Of a stretch of 64,000 nt of DNA, positions 1 through 7,554 are shown piece by piece. Numbering within the stretch: the stretch's first letter is position 1; every line of letters starts with the position of its first letter. The stretch lies in NCBI GenBank assembly GCA_029974035.1, contig JARKQG010000134.1, forward strand, positions 1 to 64,000, read 5' to 3'. Source of the DNA: Eubacteriales bacterium (GTDB lineage Bacteria > Bacillota_A > Clostridia > Christensenellales > Aristaeellaceae). The position numbers were made by a program, and so were the translations under genes. Under the pieces are notes generated by a model that searched no databases, was not told the origin of the DNA, and worked only from the letters and a program-made list of their open reading frames with translations.

Positions 1-793
1 CAAGGCCCGTGTCCGGCGCCAGGAGCGCCTCCACCAGGCCCGTGCGCGTCCAGCTTGCGCCCACCCGCTGGTCGAGGAGGTTGGTAAAGCCCTCAAACTC
101 GTGGGGGCTCAGGCAGTTTCCCATCAGCCCGGAGAGCGCCTCGGCGCAGGTGGGGTTGTCGGCGGAAAAGCTGGTCAGGTTGCCCGCCATGTCGTAAAAG
201 ATGTGGCTGGCGGTGGCGGTCACGCCCTTTTCGGTCACCTCCGCCGTGCGGATGCGGAACAGCTGCGGCTTCACCGTCCAGGGGGCTTCCACCCGCTCGA
301 TGGCCGCCGGATCGTTCGGGATGGTCTCGGTCACGGCGTACTCGATCCCGCCGGTGGCCACCCAGCCGGTGCCGTACCGCGTCTTGACCTTGTAGCGGTT
401 CTCGCCCTTTTTGACCACGGTCACGGGAAAGCGCTGGGTCCTGGCCTTGTCGGCCCATACCGGCAGCGTCTTGAGCACCCGCCCGCCGCTGGCTTTGGAG
501 TACAGCCTTCGCTGCCAGGCAGTGGCGATGGTTTTGATGAGCCAGGTTTCCACCGTGGTCACCAGGGTCGTGCCGTCGATCTCCGGCGTGGTGCGCACCG
601 GCACTTCGGCCTTGAGGACGCACCCGGGCACCAGCTGGCTCCAGCGCGCCTCGTCGTCGATGGGGTGCTTAAGCGTCAGCTGGGAAAGGCCGTTGCGCTT
701 TTCGTTGAAGTCGCACCCGGTGGGGATGAGCGGTCCGCAAAGCCCCAGGGTGTCAAAGTTGTCCGCCCCCGGCGCGTACACGAATACCGCCAT
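1..793 (-). CDS. Phage tail protein (N-terminal part; runs off left edge)
   Basis: The reading frame opens at the ATG at 793 and stays open to the window edge, so about 264 N-terminal residues are visible. The start is fixed by a GGAGGTG ribosome site and by the TGATG overlap with the Dit gene before it. The N-terminus resembles the Clostridia phage minor structural / prophage-endopeptidase tail family that follows Dit. Residues about 105-150 look like an SH3-type insert (VLKTLPVWADK, later YGTGWV). By position it should sit at the tail tip, below Dit. The C-terminal part that would tell a hub, endopeptidase or receptor-binding role is outside the window. Confidence 0.75.
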   Translation of the reverse strand, partial: MAVFVYAPGADNFDTLGLCGPLIPTGCDFNEKRNGLSQLTLKHPIDDEARWSQLVPGCVLKAEVPVRTTPEIDGTTLVTTVETWLIKTIATAWQRRLYSKASGGRVLKTLPVWADKARTQRFPVTVVKKGENRYKVKTRYGTGWVATGGIEYAVTETIPNDPAAIERVEAPWTVKPQLFRIRTAEVTEKGVTATASHIFYDMAGNLTSFSADNPTCAEALSGLMGNCLSPHEFEGFTNLLDQRVGASWTRTGLVEALLAPDTGL

Positions 794-1506
794 CACAGCC
801 ACCTCCAGTTGGGTTGGATCTTTACCCGGGTCACGCTGCCGCCCCAGCTGATCGCGGTCGTGCCGGTGGGCAGGGTCAGCGGCCAGTCGTCGGTTTCGGC
901 GCTGCCGGTCAGGTTGGTCGTCCCGGAGTAGATCAGCCCCGCGCCCACGTCGATCATGGCGGAGCCGGGTACGCCGGCGATGGCGAGGGTCTTATCGCCG
1001 AGGGTCAGCGTGATATCCCCGGTGGCGGTCAGCTCGATCACCGGCTCGGAAAACACCGTGCCGGGGTTGGTGACGGAAAAGGGCGCGGTCTCGTCGTAGA
1101 GGAGGGGCGGGTCCAGGTAGGCGAAGGGATCGGCCCAGAAGGACAGGCTGAAGATGCGGTCGGCAAAGCCCTCCATGAGGGGGGTGAGGCTCACCGCGTC
1201 GGTCAGCCGCGCGTAAAAGCGCCGGTTTGGGCGGTTTGAAAGGGTCAGCCAGCCCGCGCCCGTCAGCCAGGCGGCGAGGGTCTCGAGGGAGGCCACCGCC
1301 GTGCCCTGCTCGTAGGGCAGGTAGCATTCGGCGGAGAGCAGCATCTCGTCCCAGGCGCCGTCCTGCCGGTGCAGCGCGCCGCTCCGGCCCGGCACTACGA
1401 TGGTCTCGTCCCGCTTTGCGGGGATCACGGCGGGCGGCAGCTTCGTCACCACCACGCCCAGGGCGTCGGAGGATACGCCCCGCCAGGTAAAGCCCATGTC
1501 GCCCAT
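793..1506 (-). CDS. Distal tail protein, Dit-like
   Basis: This 237-residue protein is likely the Dit-type tail component that joins the tail tube to the tip. The first 120 residues have the family look: a GVSSDALGVVV opening, a VPGRSGALH turn, then an LSFWADPFAY strand typical of the phage tail component N-terminal domain. The C-terminal half is beta-rich and Gly/Thr-rich, like a galectin or Ig-like Dit C-domain. It lies between tape measure and tail-tip gene, the standard siphovirus order, and touches both neighbours (TGATG overlap downstream, one-base contact upstream). Family assignment is from motifs and synteny. Confidence 0.72.
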   Translation of the reverse strand: MGDMGFTWRGVSSDALGVVVTKLPPAVIPAKRDETIVVPGRSGALHRQDGAWDEMLLSAECYLPYEQGTAVASLETLAAWLTGAGWLTLSNRPNRRFYARLTDAVSLTPLMEGFADRIFSLSFWADPFAYLDPPLLYDETAPFSVTNPGTVFSEPVIELTATGDITLTLGDKTLAIAGVPGSAMIDVGAGLIYSGTTNLTGSAETDDWPLTLPTGTTAISWGGSVTRVKIQPNWRWL

Positions 1507-2165
1507 TACCTCGCCCCCAGTCCGTACTGCAAATCCTGCGCGATCTTCTGCGTGCGCCGCTCGAGGTCCCGGATGTCGTTGTCGCTTCGCACCACCGCGC
1601 CGGGGAAGGTGACGGTGACGGGCGCGCCGTAGTGGTTATTGTTGACCACGCTGCTGGATGGGTAGCTGGCTCCGGCGCCGGTGAGGCTTCGCGAAGTGAA
1701 CGCGCCGGCGCTCACCAGCCTTTGCATGGACGCCCGGGCGCCGCCGGCGCCCGCGTCCACGCCCTGGATGAAGCCGTCCGCCGCGTACCGTCCGATCCGG
1801 GCGAACACCCTGGACGGGGACGCGATGCCCAGCTCGGCGCGGGCCGCCTGGACGGCGCTTCGCGCCAGCGATCGGAAGGCCGCCACCAGCGCGCCCCGCC
1901 GCCCGGCAGCGCCCCGGATCAGTCCGTTCACCGCGGCGCGGCCCACGGCGCTCATGCCGCTCATTGCGTCCGCCGCGCCCTGGGCGCCCTCTTTCGCGGC
2001 GCGCCGCAGGGTGCCCATGGCGGCGGAGAGCCGCCGGACATCCCCGGACGCGGCCACGGCGCTTCCGCTCAGCGACCGCGCGGCGCGGACCGCGTCGTCC
2101 ATGCCGCGCATGTAGCCCTCGGCATTGAGTTCAAGGCTGGCCACGACCTTTCCGGCGTCCAGCAT
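1506..2165 (-). CDS. Miniature tail tape measure protein
   Basis: This 219-residue protein lies where the tape measure gene should be, between the tail chaperone pair and Dit. Its middle, LGIASPSRVF followed by IGRYAADGFIQGV (about residues 113-136), is a hallmark of tape-measure C-terminal regions, and the N-terminus (LELNAEGYMRGMDDAVRAA) resembles tape-measure starts. The long helical centre is missing; known tape measures usually have 600 or more residues. By the usual rule of about 0.15 nm of tail per residue the tail would be only some 30 nm. It could be an internally deleted copy or a genuinely short-tailed particle. The ATG lies inside the end of the chaperone extension frame. Confidence 0.65.
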   Translation of the reverse strand: MLDAGKVVASLELNAEGYMRGMDDAVRAARSLSGSAVAASGDVRRLSAAMGTLRRAAKEGAQGAADAMSGMSAVGRAAVNGLIRGAAGRRGALVAAFRSLARSAVQAARAELGIASPSRVFARIGRYAADGFIQGVDAGAGGARASMQRLVSAGAFTSRSLTGAGASYPSSSVVNNNHYGAPVTVTFPGAVVRSDNDIRDLERRTQKIAQDLQYGLGAR

Positions 2166-2415
2166 GGGATGCGCCTCCCTTCATGGCGTCGATCAGTTTT
2201 CGGTTGTCGGCCGCCCGGGGCGGGCGGAGGGGCTGCCCGGCTTCGATCCGGGCGATGTACTCGCACAGCGCCTCGTCCAGGCAGTAGGCTTCGTAGGGAT
2301 CCTCAAGGCCGATCATCCGGGACGGCCTCGCGCGGTACGTCCGCGCCATGGCCGCCAGGTTTGCCGCCGATTCCGTCACGAAATCGGCGGAGCCCCTCGA
2401 CCCCCTTGAGCGCAA
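2131..2415 (-). CDS. Tail assembly chaperone, T-type extension (reached by frameshift)
   Basis: This frame carries a convincing alpha-helical protein (residues such as RPSRMIGLEDPYEAYCLDEA) but has no ribosome site of its own; its only early start would be TTG at 2415. It overlaps the end of the upstream chaperone frame in the +1 register and ends 34 bases inside the tape measure gene, the layout of lambda G/T-type tail chaperones. A slip at the five-G run (2401-2405) would join 114 residues of the upstream frame to 89 of this one, giving a 203-residue fusion. I infer programmed frameshifting rather than separate initiation; an indel mutation is the alternative. Confidence 0.6.
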   Translation of the reverse strand: MRSRGSRGSADFVTESAANLAAMARTYRARPSRMIGLEDPYEAYCLDEALCEYIARIEAGQPLRPPRAADNRKLIDAMKGGASHAGRRKGRGQP

Positions 2416-2743
2416 AGGCGTAGATGGCCAGGTACTGTTCGTCGGTCAGCATGAGGCCCGCCTCGTTCAGTTCGTCCATCGTGGGGGAGACCAGCGCGCA
2501 GCGGGCAATTTCGTAAAGCGCCTTTGCCTGCTGTTCGGGCGGCATCCGGACGGCCTTCTCCGAAGGAAAGAACATCTCCTCCACCGCGGACATCAGCGGA
2601 TTGGGAACAAAGCCCGCGGCGGCGGCCATGCTGACGAGTCCCGGTCGCCGGAGCGCGCATTCAAAGTCGTCTCCGCCGCCCCATCCGGGCAGCGCCACCC
2701 GCTGCGAGGCGTAGGCGCGGGCGGTTTCCTGAAGATCGGTCAT
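2303..2743 (-). CDS. Tail assembly chaperone, G-type
   Basis: A 146-residue protein between the tail tube and tape measure genes, where siphoviruses encode the chaperone that coats the tape measure during tail assembly. It is acidic and helical up to about residue 114 (DEQYLAIYAFALKG); the last 32 residues are Gly/Arg/Pro-rich and look like read-out of a non-natural frame, as expected if the biologically conserved continuation lies in the overlapping +1 frame. A GGAGG ribosome site precedes the ATG at 2743. No sequence family is recognised; the call rests on position, size and the overlapping partner frame. Confidence 0.6.
   Translation of the reverse strand: MTDLQETARAYASQRVALPGWGGGDDFECALRRPGLVSMAAAAGFVPNPLMSAVEEMFFPSEKAVRMPPEQQAKALYEIARCALVSPTMDELNEAGLMLTDEQYLAIYAFALKGVEGLRRFRDGIGGKPGGHGADVPREAVPDDRP
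2399..2407 (-). other. Candidate programmed +1 frameshift site
   Basis: On the coding strand the codons AAG GGG GTC contain five consecutive G. A glycyl-tRNA on GGG can re-pair one base forward on an identical GGG, after which TCG continues the extension frame. A second, weaker option is GAG GGG CTC at 2398-2390. The required shift is +1 (or -2), not the commoner -1. Confidence 0.45.
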
Positions 2744-2764
2744 GCGGCATTCCTCCTTGCAAAT

Positions 2765-2790
2765 GCCCGCGCCGCCGGCGCGGCGCGGGC
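2765..2790 (-). terminator. Hairpin after tail tube gene
   Basis: Ten-base perfect stem (2765-2774 with 2781-2790) in the 52-base gap after the major tail protein stop. It has only a short T tract on the coding strand, so it is probably a partial terminator or mRNA-stabilising stem. Confidence 0.35.
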
Positions 2791-2795
2791 GCGGA

Positions 2796-3362
2796 TCATT
2801 CGTCGGTGGCGGGCAGCGCGGCGATGCGCCGCAGGGTCAGCGGGGGCGTTCCCGCGCCGGGGCGGGATTCGATCTTGTAGCGGATCGTGGAAAACTCGCC
2901 GTCCTTGAGCGCGATTTCGGCGGGCTTGCCCCTGCAGGCGGGGAATTTCCACTCGTGGAAGGCCACCGCCTCGCCGTCGGTGTCCCGGTCGGCGGAATAG
3001 GCGAAAAGGTCAAAGCGCACGCGGCTCACCGGGGCGCCGGCGGCGGGCGCGTCGTAGCGCTCGCCCGCCTCGCCGGGGGTGCCGGTCAGGCTTCCCCCGT
3101 CCACCAGCGCCAGGATCTGGGTATTGAGCGCCGGGTCGTCCAGCTCGATGTCGTACCCCTTCACAATGTCCTCGGTGCGCAGCGCGCCCACGATGGCGTT
3201 TTTGACCCGCAGCTCCTGCTCGGTCCCCGCCGACACGCTGGCGGCAAAGGACAGGCTCGTGGCGGTCTCGAATGCGTACGTGCGCGGCGCGCTCTCCAGG
3301 GTGACCACGCGCACGCGCTCGCAGCCCACGATGTTGCCGCCGGCGATTCTCGTCTCGGCCAT
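2796..3362 (-). CDS. Major tail (tube) protein
   Basis: This 188-residue protein is the likely tail tube subunit. It begins MAETRIAGGNIVGCERVRVV after a GGAGGATACC ribosome site at the expected distance; an upstream in-frame extension lacks such a site. It is beta-rich, with a YAFETATSLSF strand and a C-terminal region (HEWKFPACRGKPAEIALKDGEFSTIRYKIES) like Clostridia/Bacillus phage tail tube proteins, in which a late strand describes how the protein is fitted to a Tyr/Lys-rich face. It lies between the head-tail completion genes and the chaperone pair, exactly where tube genes lie. The following hairpin fits a highly expressed structural gene. Confidence 0.65.
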   Translation of the reverse strand: MAETRIAGGNIVGCERVRVVTLESAPRTYAFETATSLSFAASVSAGTEQELRVKNAIVGALRTEDIVKGYDIELDDPALNTQILALVDGGSLTGTPGEAGERYDAPAAGAPVSRVRFDLFAYSADRDTDGEAVAFHEWKFPACRGKPAEIALKDGEFSTIRYKIESRPGAGTPPLTLRRIAALPATDE

Positions 3363-3372
3363 GGTATCCTCC

Positions 3373-3711
3373 TCACATGGCGCAAAGCGCCGTAAATTCC
3401 AGCGACTGGGTATGGGCGCGGAAGCCCTCGTCGATGCCCTCGGGCCCGGCGGCGCCGCGGGGCGCGAGGCCCCGGGCCCGGAGCGCGCCGGATGCGGCGG
3501 AGAGCATCGGCGCCAGAACCTGCTGCTGTCCCAGCGGCGCAAAGGCCGCCACGCCCACGGCGCGAAGGGCCTGCCCCTTTTGGAGGGGCGTCCACCCCGC
3601 GTCGTAGACCACCAGGTATGCCGCCTTGCAGGGCCCGGCGGCCTCGCCGGGCCGGTAGACGCTCAGGCCCGCGTTTTGCAGGGCCTGACGCGCGCGTTCC
3701 AAGGGGCTCAT
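3373..3711 (-). CDS. Tail terminator / neck protein
   Basis: A 112-residue protein starting MSPLERARQAL at an ATG that overlaps the previous stop (ATGA, 3708-3711). Its place directly before the tail tube gene and after a gp10-like protein is that of the tail terminator (tail-to-head joining) protein that caps the tube. The sequence (VYRPGEAAGPCKAAYLVVYDAGWTPLQKG) has the compact alpha/beta appearance of that group but I do not recognise a specific family, so the name is synteny-based. Confidence 0.55.
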   Translation of the reverse strand: MSPLERARQALQNAGLSVYRPGEAAGPCKAAYLVVYDAGWTPLQKGQALRAVGVAAFAPLGQQQVLAPMLSAASGALRARGLAPRGAAGPEGIDEGFRAHTQSLEFTALCAM

Positions 3712-4052
3712 GCGCCTTCCCCCTTTGCAATCCTCAGAAATTCCGGCGTAAAGGCGCGGGCGGTGGGCCACAAAACCGCGTAGCGCCCGCCGTATCCGGT
3801 TTCCAGCGCGGCGGAATAGGGCGCGCCGCCGGTCAGGCGGATGACGATTCTGGCCCCGTTCCGCCCGGCATCGGCGCCGATTGAGCGCGCGGCGAGCCCG
3901 GTACGGCTGCGCCAGGGGTGATTCTCCCGGGCATGGCGCGCCATCCGCCCGGCGAGGGCGCGCCCGGCGGAGAGCGCCGCGGCGAGGCGGCGCTCTCCCT
4001 CGGAGGAGAGGGGGCGCGTCAGCGCGCCCGCATCAAGGATCAGTCCGCTCAT
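3708..4052 (-). CDS. HK97 gp10-like head-tail completion protein
   Basis: A 114-residue protein in the HK97 gp10 / tail-completion class: an N-terminal region with many Arg/Ala (LAGRMARHARENHPWRSRTGLAARSI) followed by ARIVIRLTGGAPYSAALETGYG, which matches the family pattern of a beta strand and a conserved Tyr-Ala-x-x-x-Glu-x-Gly segment. It joins the capsid neck to the tail. The start overlaps the upstream stop by four bases and its own stop overlaps the next start, so the four neck genes are translationally coupled. Confidence 0.72.
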   Translation of the reverse strand: MSGLILDAGALTRPLSSEGERRLAAALSAGRALAGRMARHARENHPWRSRTGLAARSIGADAGRNGARIVIRLTGGAPYSAALETGYGGRYAVLWPTARAFTPEFLRIAKGEGA

Positions 4053-4384
4053 GGCATCTCCTCCAGTCGGTAGGTGTGGTACGCGCCGCGGTCGGCGACG
4101 CTCAGAATGCGCAGTCGCCCGTCCGCGAGGCGCAATTCGTCCCCGGGCCGCGCCTGGGGCAGCTCGTCGGGGTACAGCGCCATCAGGTATCGTCCGTCGG
4201 GCTGGTCAAACCGCTGTCCGGGCAGCGCGACGGAGAACACGCCGCCCTGCTTTTCGTAGTAGAATCCGCCCACCGCGCCCACCGCCGCGCCCTCCGGCGG
4301 GCGGCATACGGCGCCGTCCAGGCGCGTCCGTCTCATCGTGGCGCGGCGCAGCCGCAGCCGCAGGATGCGGTCGTAGGCATCCAT
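4049..4384 (-). CDS. Head closure (SPP1 gp16-like) protein
   Basis: A 111-residue, mostly beta protein (FSVALPGQRFDQPDGRYLMALYPDELPQARPGDELRLADGRLRILSVADRG) in the second neck position after the gp6-like connector. The pattern of a small beta barrel ending in a statement of an oxidised-style strand order fits the head-closure family that plugs the connector. The assignment depends mainly on order and size. Its stop overlaps the gp10-like start (ATGA). Confidence 0.58.
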   Translation of the reverse strand: MDAYDRILRLRLRRATMRRTRLDGAVCRPPEGAAVGAVGGFYYEKQGGVFSVALPGQRFDQPDGRYLMALYPDELPQARPGDELRLADGRLRILSVADRGAYHTYRLEEMP

Positions 4385-4388
4385 GGCT

Positions 4389-4670
4389 TTACCTCCCTTC
4401 GCGGGGGATGGCGCCGCCCCGGTTGGGGCGGAAGGCGGCGGCCAGGCCCAGCCAGTAGTCGCGGTTGGAGGGCAAGCTGGTCCCGTCGGGCAGCGTGGCC
4501 CCGTCCGCGCGGGCCTTGGCCAGGGCGCCCAGGTAGATCGCGCCGCCGGGATCGCCGCCGGCCTGGGCGTAAAACGCCTCCAGCTGCGCGTCGGTCAGGG
4601 CCCGAAGCTCGCCCGCCTCGTCGAGCACGCTGCGGATCAGGTCCATCTGCTCCTCAAGGGTCATGCTCAT
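4389..4670 (-). CDS. Head-tail connector (gp6-like)
   Basis: A 93-residue helical protein beginning MSMTLEEQMDLIRSVLDEAGE. It directly follows the coat gene and overlaps its stop by four bases (ATGA, 4667-4670); an internal ATG at 4664 is an alternative start. The sequence is typical of small gp6/gp15-type connectors (MTLEEQMDLIRSVL, then GGAIYLGALAKARADG) that form a ring under the portal. No signal or membrane segment. Confidence 0.6.
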   Translation of the reverse strand: MSMTLEEQMDLIRSVLDEAGELRALTDAQLEAFYAQAGGDPGGAIYLGALAKARADGATLPDGTSLPSNRDYWLGLAAAFRPNRGGAIPREGR

Positions 4671-5782
4671 GCGCCGACCACAACCGTCACGCTGGCCGAC
4701 GCGGCCACGGCCCGGCCGGCGGCGTCGGTGGCGGCCACCACCAGCTTGTGCCCGGCGGTGGCGCTCACTTCGGCCTCGCCGTCCTCCGGCGCCAGAAGGC
4801 TCCAGGCGGAGAGATCGTCGCCCAGCGCGGGGGCGGCCTGGCTGGCGCCCACCTTGAAGCGCAGCGCGCCGATGGGGGTGCCATCCTCGTACAGGTGGCC
4901 GGACACGCTGACGGCGGTCTTGCCCGCGCCGCCTGCCGCCACGAAGAGGGAAATCGCCGCAAGGCCCGTGCGCAGGGCGCAGATGGCGTCCTTTTTCTGG
5001 GAAAGCACGAAAGCGTCGTAGTACACGCGGCCCTCGCACAGGGTGCCGTTGATGCCCGGCGGGTTGTCGTGCAGCTTGTACTCGGCCAGCTTCTGGGGGG
5101 CGGTGGTGGCCTTGGGGTGGGTCAGCAGCAGTTCGACGCCCTCGGGCAGGTAGCGCTCGGGCACGGCCACGATGGGGGTCATGTCCGCCTCGCCCACCTG
5201 GCCGCGGATGCGGGTGGAGGGGTCGATCTTCGCGGCGGTGGTAAAGTTGGGGTCCAGCTGCAGCCTGACGCGCATGGCGTGGCTGATGAACAGCACGCGG
5301 CCCTCGCGGGGCACGCCCGCCTCGTCCAGGCGGCGGTTGGCCTCCAGGATGCGCTCGTAGGGCTTGACTTCGCCCTCGTAGCCGCCCAGATCCACATGCC
5401 CGGCAAAGGCGGTCATGCGGCTCAGGCGATAGCGGTCGATTTCGGGGATGATCACCTCGTCCTGCTGGCGCCTGAGGGCCAGCCCGGCGTTCAGGCTGCC
5501 GCCGGCCTCGTCGTCCGAGGCCCGGTCGACGGTGAAGGTAAACGCGCGGTCGCGGGCCATGGTCATCTCCTGGGTGGTGTTGTCCAGCTCGGCGGGGGCG
5601 CCGTAGCGGCTCGCGCCGGTGCGCTGGTAGTCGCGCATCTGGGCGGTGGCGGTGGAAAAGACCTTGACCGTCTGCGCGCCGACAAAGTCGTAGTCGTGGT
5701 TGACGGCGGCCTCGGTCAGGGACTGGGCGGAAAAGCGCTCGTCGATGATGTCCGAATACTTGGTGACCAGATTCTGCGCCAT
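4667..5782 (-). CDS. Major capsid protein with C-terminal Ig-like domain
   Basis: This 371-residue protein starts MAQNLVTKYSDIIDERFSAQ after a GAGGAGG ribosome site. Its body resembles phage coat proteins of the P22/N4-gp56-like group found in Firmicutes (TKYSDIIDERF opening, RQQDEVIIPEIDRYRLSRM, later FISHAMRVRLQLDP and KKDAICALRTGLA). The last 80 or so residues (from about TAVSVSGHLYEDG) form a separate, beta-rich segment ending GRAVAASASVTVVVGA, like an Ig-type surface domain. Such domains often decorate capsids and may bind glycans or mucus. The scaffold gene lies just upstream, as in most tailed phages. Confidence 0.75.
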   Translation of the reverse strand: MAQNLVTKYSDIIDERFSAQSLTEAAVNHDYDFVGAQTVKVFSTATAQMRDYQRTGASRYGAPAELDNTTQEMTMARDRAFTFTVDRASDDEAGGSLNAGLALRRQQDEVIIPEIDRYRLSRMTAFAGHVDLGGYEGEVKPYERILEANRRLDEAGVPREGRVLFISHAMRVRLQLDPNFTTAAKIDPSTRIRGQVGEADMTPIVAVPERYLPEGVELLLTHPKATTAPQKLAEYKLHDNPPGINGTLCEGRVYYDAFVLSQKKDAICALRTGLAAISLFVAAGGAGKTAVSVSGHLYEDGTPIGALRFKVGASQAAPALGDDLSAWSLLAPEDGEAEVSATAGHKLVVAATDAAGRAVAASASVTVVVGA

Positions 5783-5817
5783 AGGGTACGCCTCCTCATC
5801 GGTTGTTTGGTTCGGGG

Positions 5818-6183
5818 TCATTCGCCCATGAATCCCCGGGCAAAGGCATCGCGGCGGAGCCTCCGAGGGGAAGCCGCGGCGCCGGTACCCGCGCCGGAGA
5901 TGAGTTCGGGCACCTCGCCCAGCACGGCCCGGACGGCCTGGGCCACCTTCTGGCGCATCGCCTCGTCCTCCGGGTCAATGCCCTCGAGCCCGGCGAGCCG
6001 GGCCACATGGTCCAGCCGGGCCTCCTTCACGCCCATGAGGGCGGCGGCGCAGCGCGCCTCGGCGCCGAGGAGCATCGCGACAAGGTGCGCTCTGGCGCCC
6101 TCGTCCTCCGTGCGCGCCTCCACCGGGGCCTCGGCCTCGGGCTGCGCCTCGTCCTCCGTCAAAATCCGTTCCTGTTCGTCCAT
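5818..6183 (-). CDS. Small scaffolding-like protein
   Basis: A 121-residue protein rich in Glu and Ala, starting MDEQERILTEDEAQPEAEAPVEARTE and ending in a basic tail (SPRRLRRDAFARGF). An acidic helical body with a basic C-terminus is the usual form of capsid scaffolding proteins, where the basic tail binds coat subunits. It lies between portal and coat, as scaffolds do, but it is shorter than most (usually 170-300 residues). No protease domain is present. Confidence 0.58.
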   Translation of the reverse strand: MDEQERILTEDEAQPEAEAPVEARTEDEGARAHLVAMLLGAEARCAAALMGVKEARLDHVARLAGLEGIDPEDEAMRQKVAQAVRAVLGEVPELISGAGTGAAASPRRLRRDAFARGFMGE

Positions 6184-6207
6184 GCCTGTTTCTCCTTTCT
6201 TCCGAGT

Positions 6208-7554
6208 TCACTCCATCGCGCCAGGGGCGCGCTTCTCGGCATCAATCTGCCGCATCTCGGCGGATGCGTCGGCGTCGGGCTGCCACTTGCGGATGAAGCC
6301 CAGGCGGCTGCGCGCGCCGCGGGCCACCTCGTCCAGATCGCGCTGGCGCTCGGCCTCCTCGTCGTCGGGGATGGGGTACAGGTGGTCAATGCGCACGCGG
6401 TAGTCGATGCCGGGCAGCGCGGCGGCGCCGTAGACGCCGGCCATTTCGACGAGCCGCCGGGCCATCCACTTCAGCGCGTCGTCCCACTCGGCCCATTTCT
6501 CCTCGCAGCGGCAGGTGAGCCCCCAATAGGCGGCGCGCATGGCCTTGCCGCTGGCGGCGAAGCCGCGCAGCAGCTCGACGGACGCCTCCGGCACCGACAT
6601 CAGGTCAAACATGTCGCCGCGCAGGCGGCGCACGGCGTGTTCGTAGCGCTGGTCGTAGCCGAATTTGGGCTCGAGGACGCTGGCGGACGCCTGCCCGTTT
6701 TGGCCCCGGGCGGGGTCGGTGGCCAGGTCGATCAGCGCGCCGGGCGCGATCACCACGTGCTCGACCGACGCCTGGGAGGCGTCCACCAGCACCTTCTGGG
6801 GAAACATGTTGAACTTCAGCGCGTCGATGTCGTCGCGGATGAGCTGGCCGTAGGCGCGCTGGATGGGGGCCAGCTCGCGCACGTCGCTTTCGCCGGCGGG
6901 GTCGCCAGTCAGGCCGTCGTTGACGATCACATGGGCGGGGATAAAGGTCAGGCCCGTGTCCTCGCCCGTATGCCGGGGTTCGACCAGCCGTCCGTATCCG
7001 TCGTACACGCCCTCGTCCAGGAGGCACCGCCCGTCCTCCAGCCACAGCTTTTTGCGGTAGATGCGCTGGCGGGCGCGCTCGAAGCGGTCGTTGAGCCCGT
7101 AAAAGAAGATGATCTTGGCCACGTCGCCCGCCTCGTCCTGCTCGAACACGAATTCGGTGGACGGGACGAACCGGACGGCGAGCGGCCGGCCGGGCGCGCC
7201 GTCCAGGCACAGCGCGACGCGCTTTCCGATCAGGCAGTCGCGCACGCCGTGGATCAGCCGCTTCTGCCAGCGGTTTTCGGCGAGGGTGCGGCCGAGAAAC
7301 CGCTCGATCCGGGCGGCGGCCTCGCCGTCGTCCCCGTCGGAGAGGATCCGGATCTCGGGGGCACGCCCGGCCATGAAGCGGCTTTCCTCCTTGATCAGCT
7401 TCTTGATCAGGTTGGCGGCGGGCCGGGGGCCCTCGCCGTCCTCCGGCGCGCCGTCGTAGAGCGCGTACAGGTGGTTGATCTCGCCCAGCTCGCGCAGCAC
7501 CTCGCCGCCGTACAGCGCGCCCAGTTCCGCGCGAATCCATTCCGCGTTGGTCAT
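6208..7554 (-). CDS. Phage portal protein, SPP1 gp6-like
   Basis: This 448-residue protein is the dodecameric DNA channel of the capsid. Typical SPP1-type portal features are visible: PAANLIKKLIKEESRFMAGRAPEIRI near residue 50, a VPSTEFVFEQDEAGDVAKIIFFYG segment around 160, HVIVNDGLTGDPAGESDVRELAPIQRAYG, and the clip/stem region with LRGFAASGKAMRAAYWGLTCRCEEKW. The ATG at 7554 overlaps the large terminase stop (ATGA), so the two are coupled. Length matches the family (about 450-500). The combination of this portal with Mu-type packaging genes just upstream is notable. Confidence 0.85.
   Translation of the reverse strand: MTNAEWIRAELGALYGGEVLRELGEINHLYALYDGAPEDGEGPRPAANLIKKLIKEESRFMAGRAPEIRILSDGDDGEAAARIERFLGRTLAENRWQKRLIHGVRDCLIGKRVALCLDGAPGRPLAVRFVPSTEFVFEQDEAGDVAKIIFFYGLNDRFERARQRIYRKKLWLEDGRCLLDEGVYDGYGRLVEPRHTGEDTGLTFIPAHVIVNDGLTGDPAGESDVRELAPIQRAYGQLIRDDIDALKFNMFPQKVLVDASQASVEHVVIAPGALIDLATDPARGQNGQASASVLEPKFGYDQRYEHAVRRLRGDMFDLMSVPEASVELLRGFAASGKAMRAAYWGLTCRCEEKWAEWDDALKWMARRLVEMAGVYGAAALPGIDYRVRIDHLYPIPDDEEAERQRDLDEVARGARSRLGFIRKWQPDADASAEMRQIDAEKRAPGAME

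Noticed and set aside
3881..6403. An 840-codon open frame on the + strand opposite the neck and coat genes.
   Set aside because: It is antisense to well-supported phage genes, has Arg/Pro/Gly/Ala-rich low-complexity translation and no ribosome site; long antisense frames are expected in GC-rich DNA with G/C at third positions.
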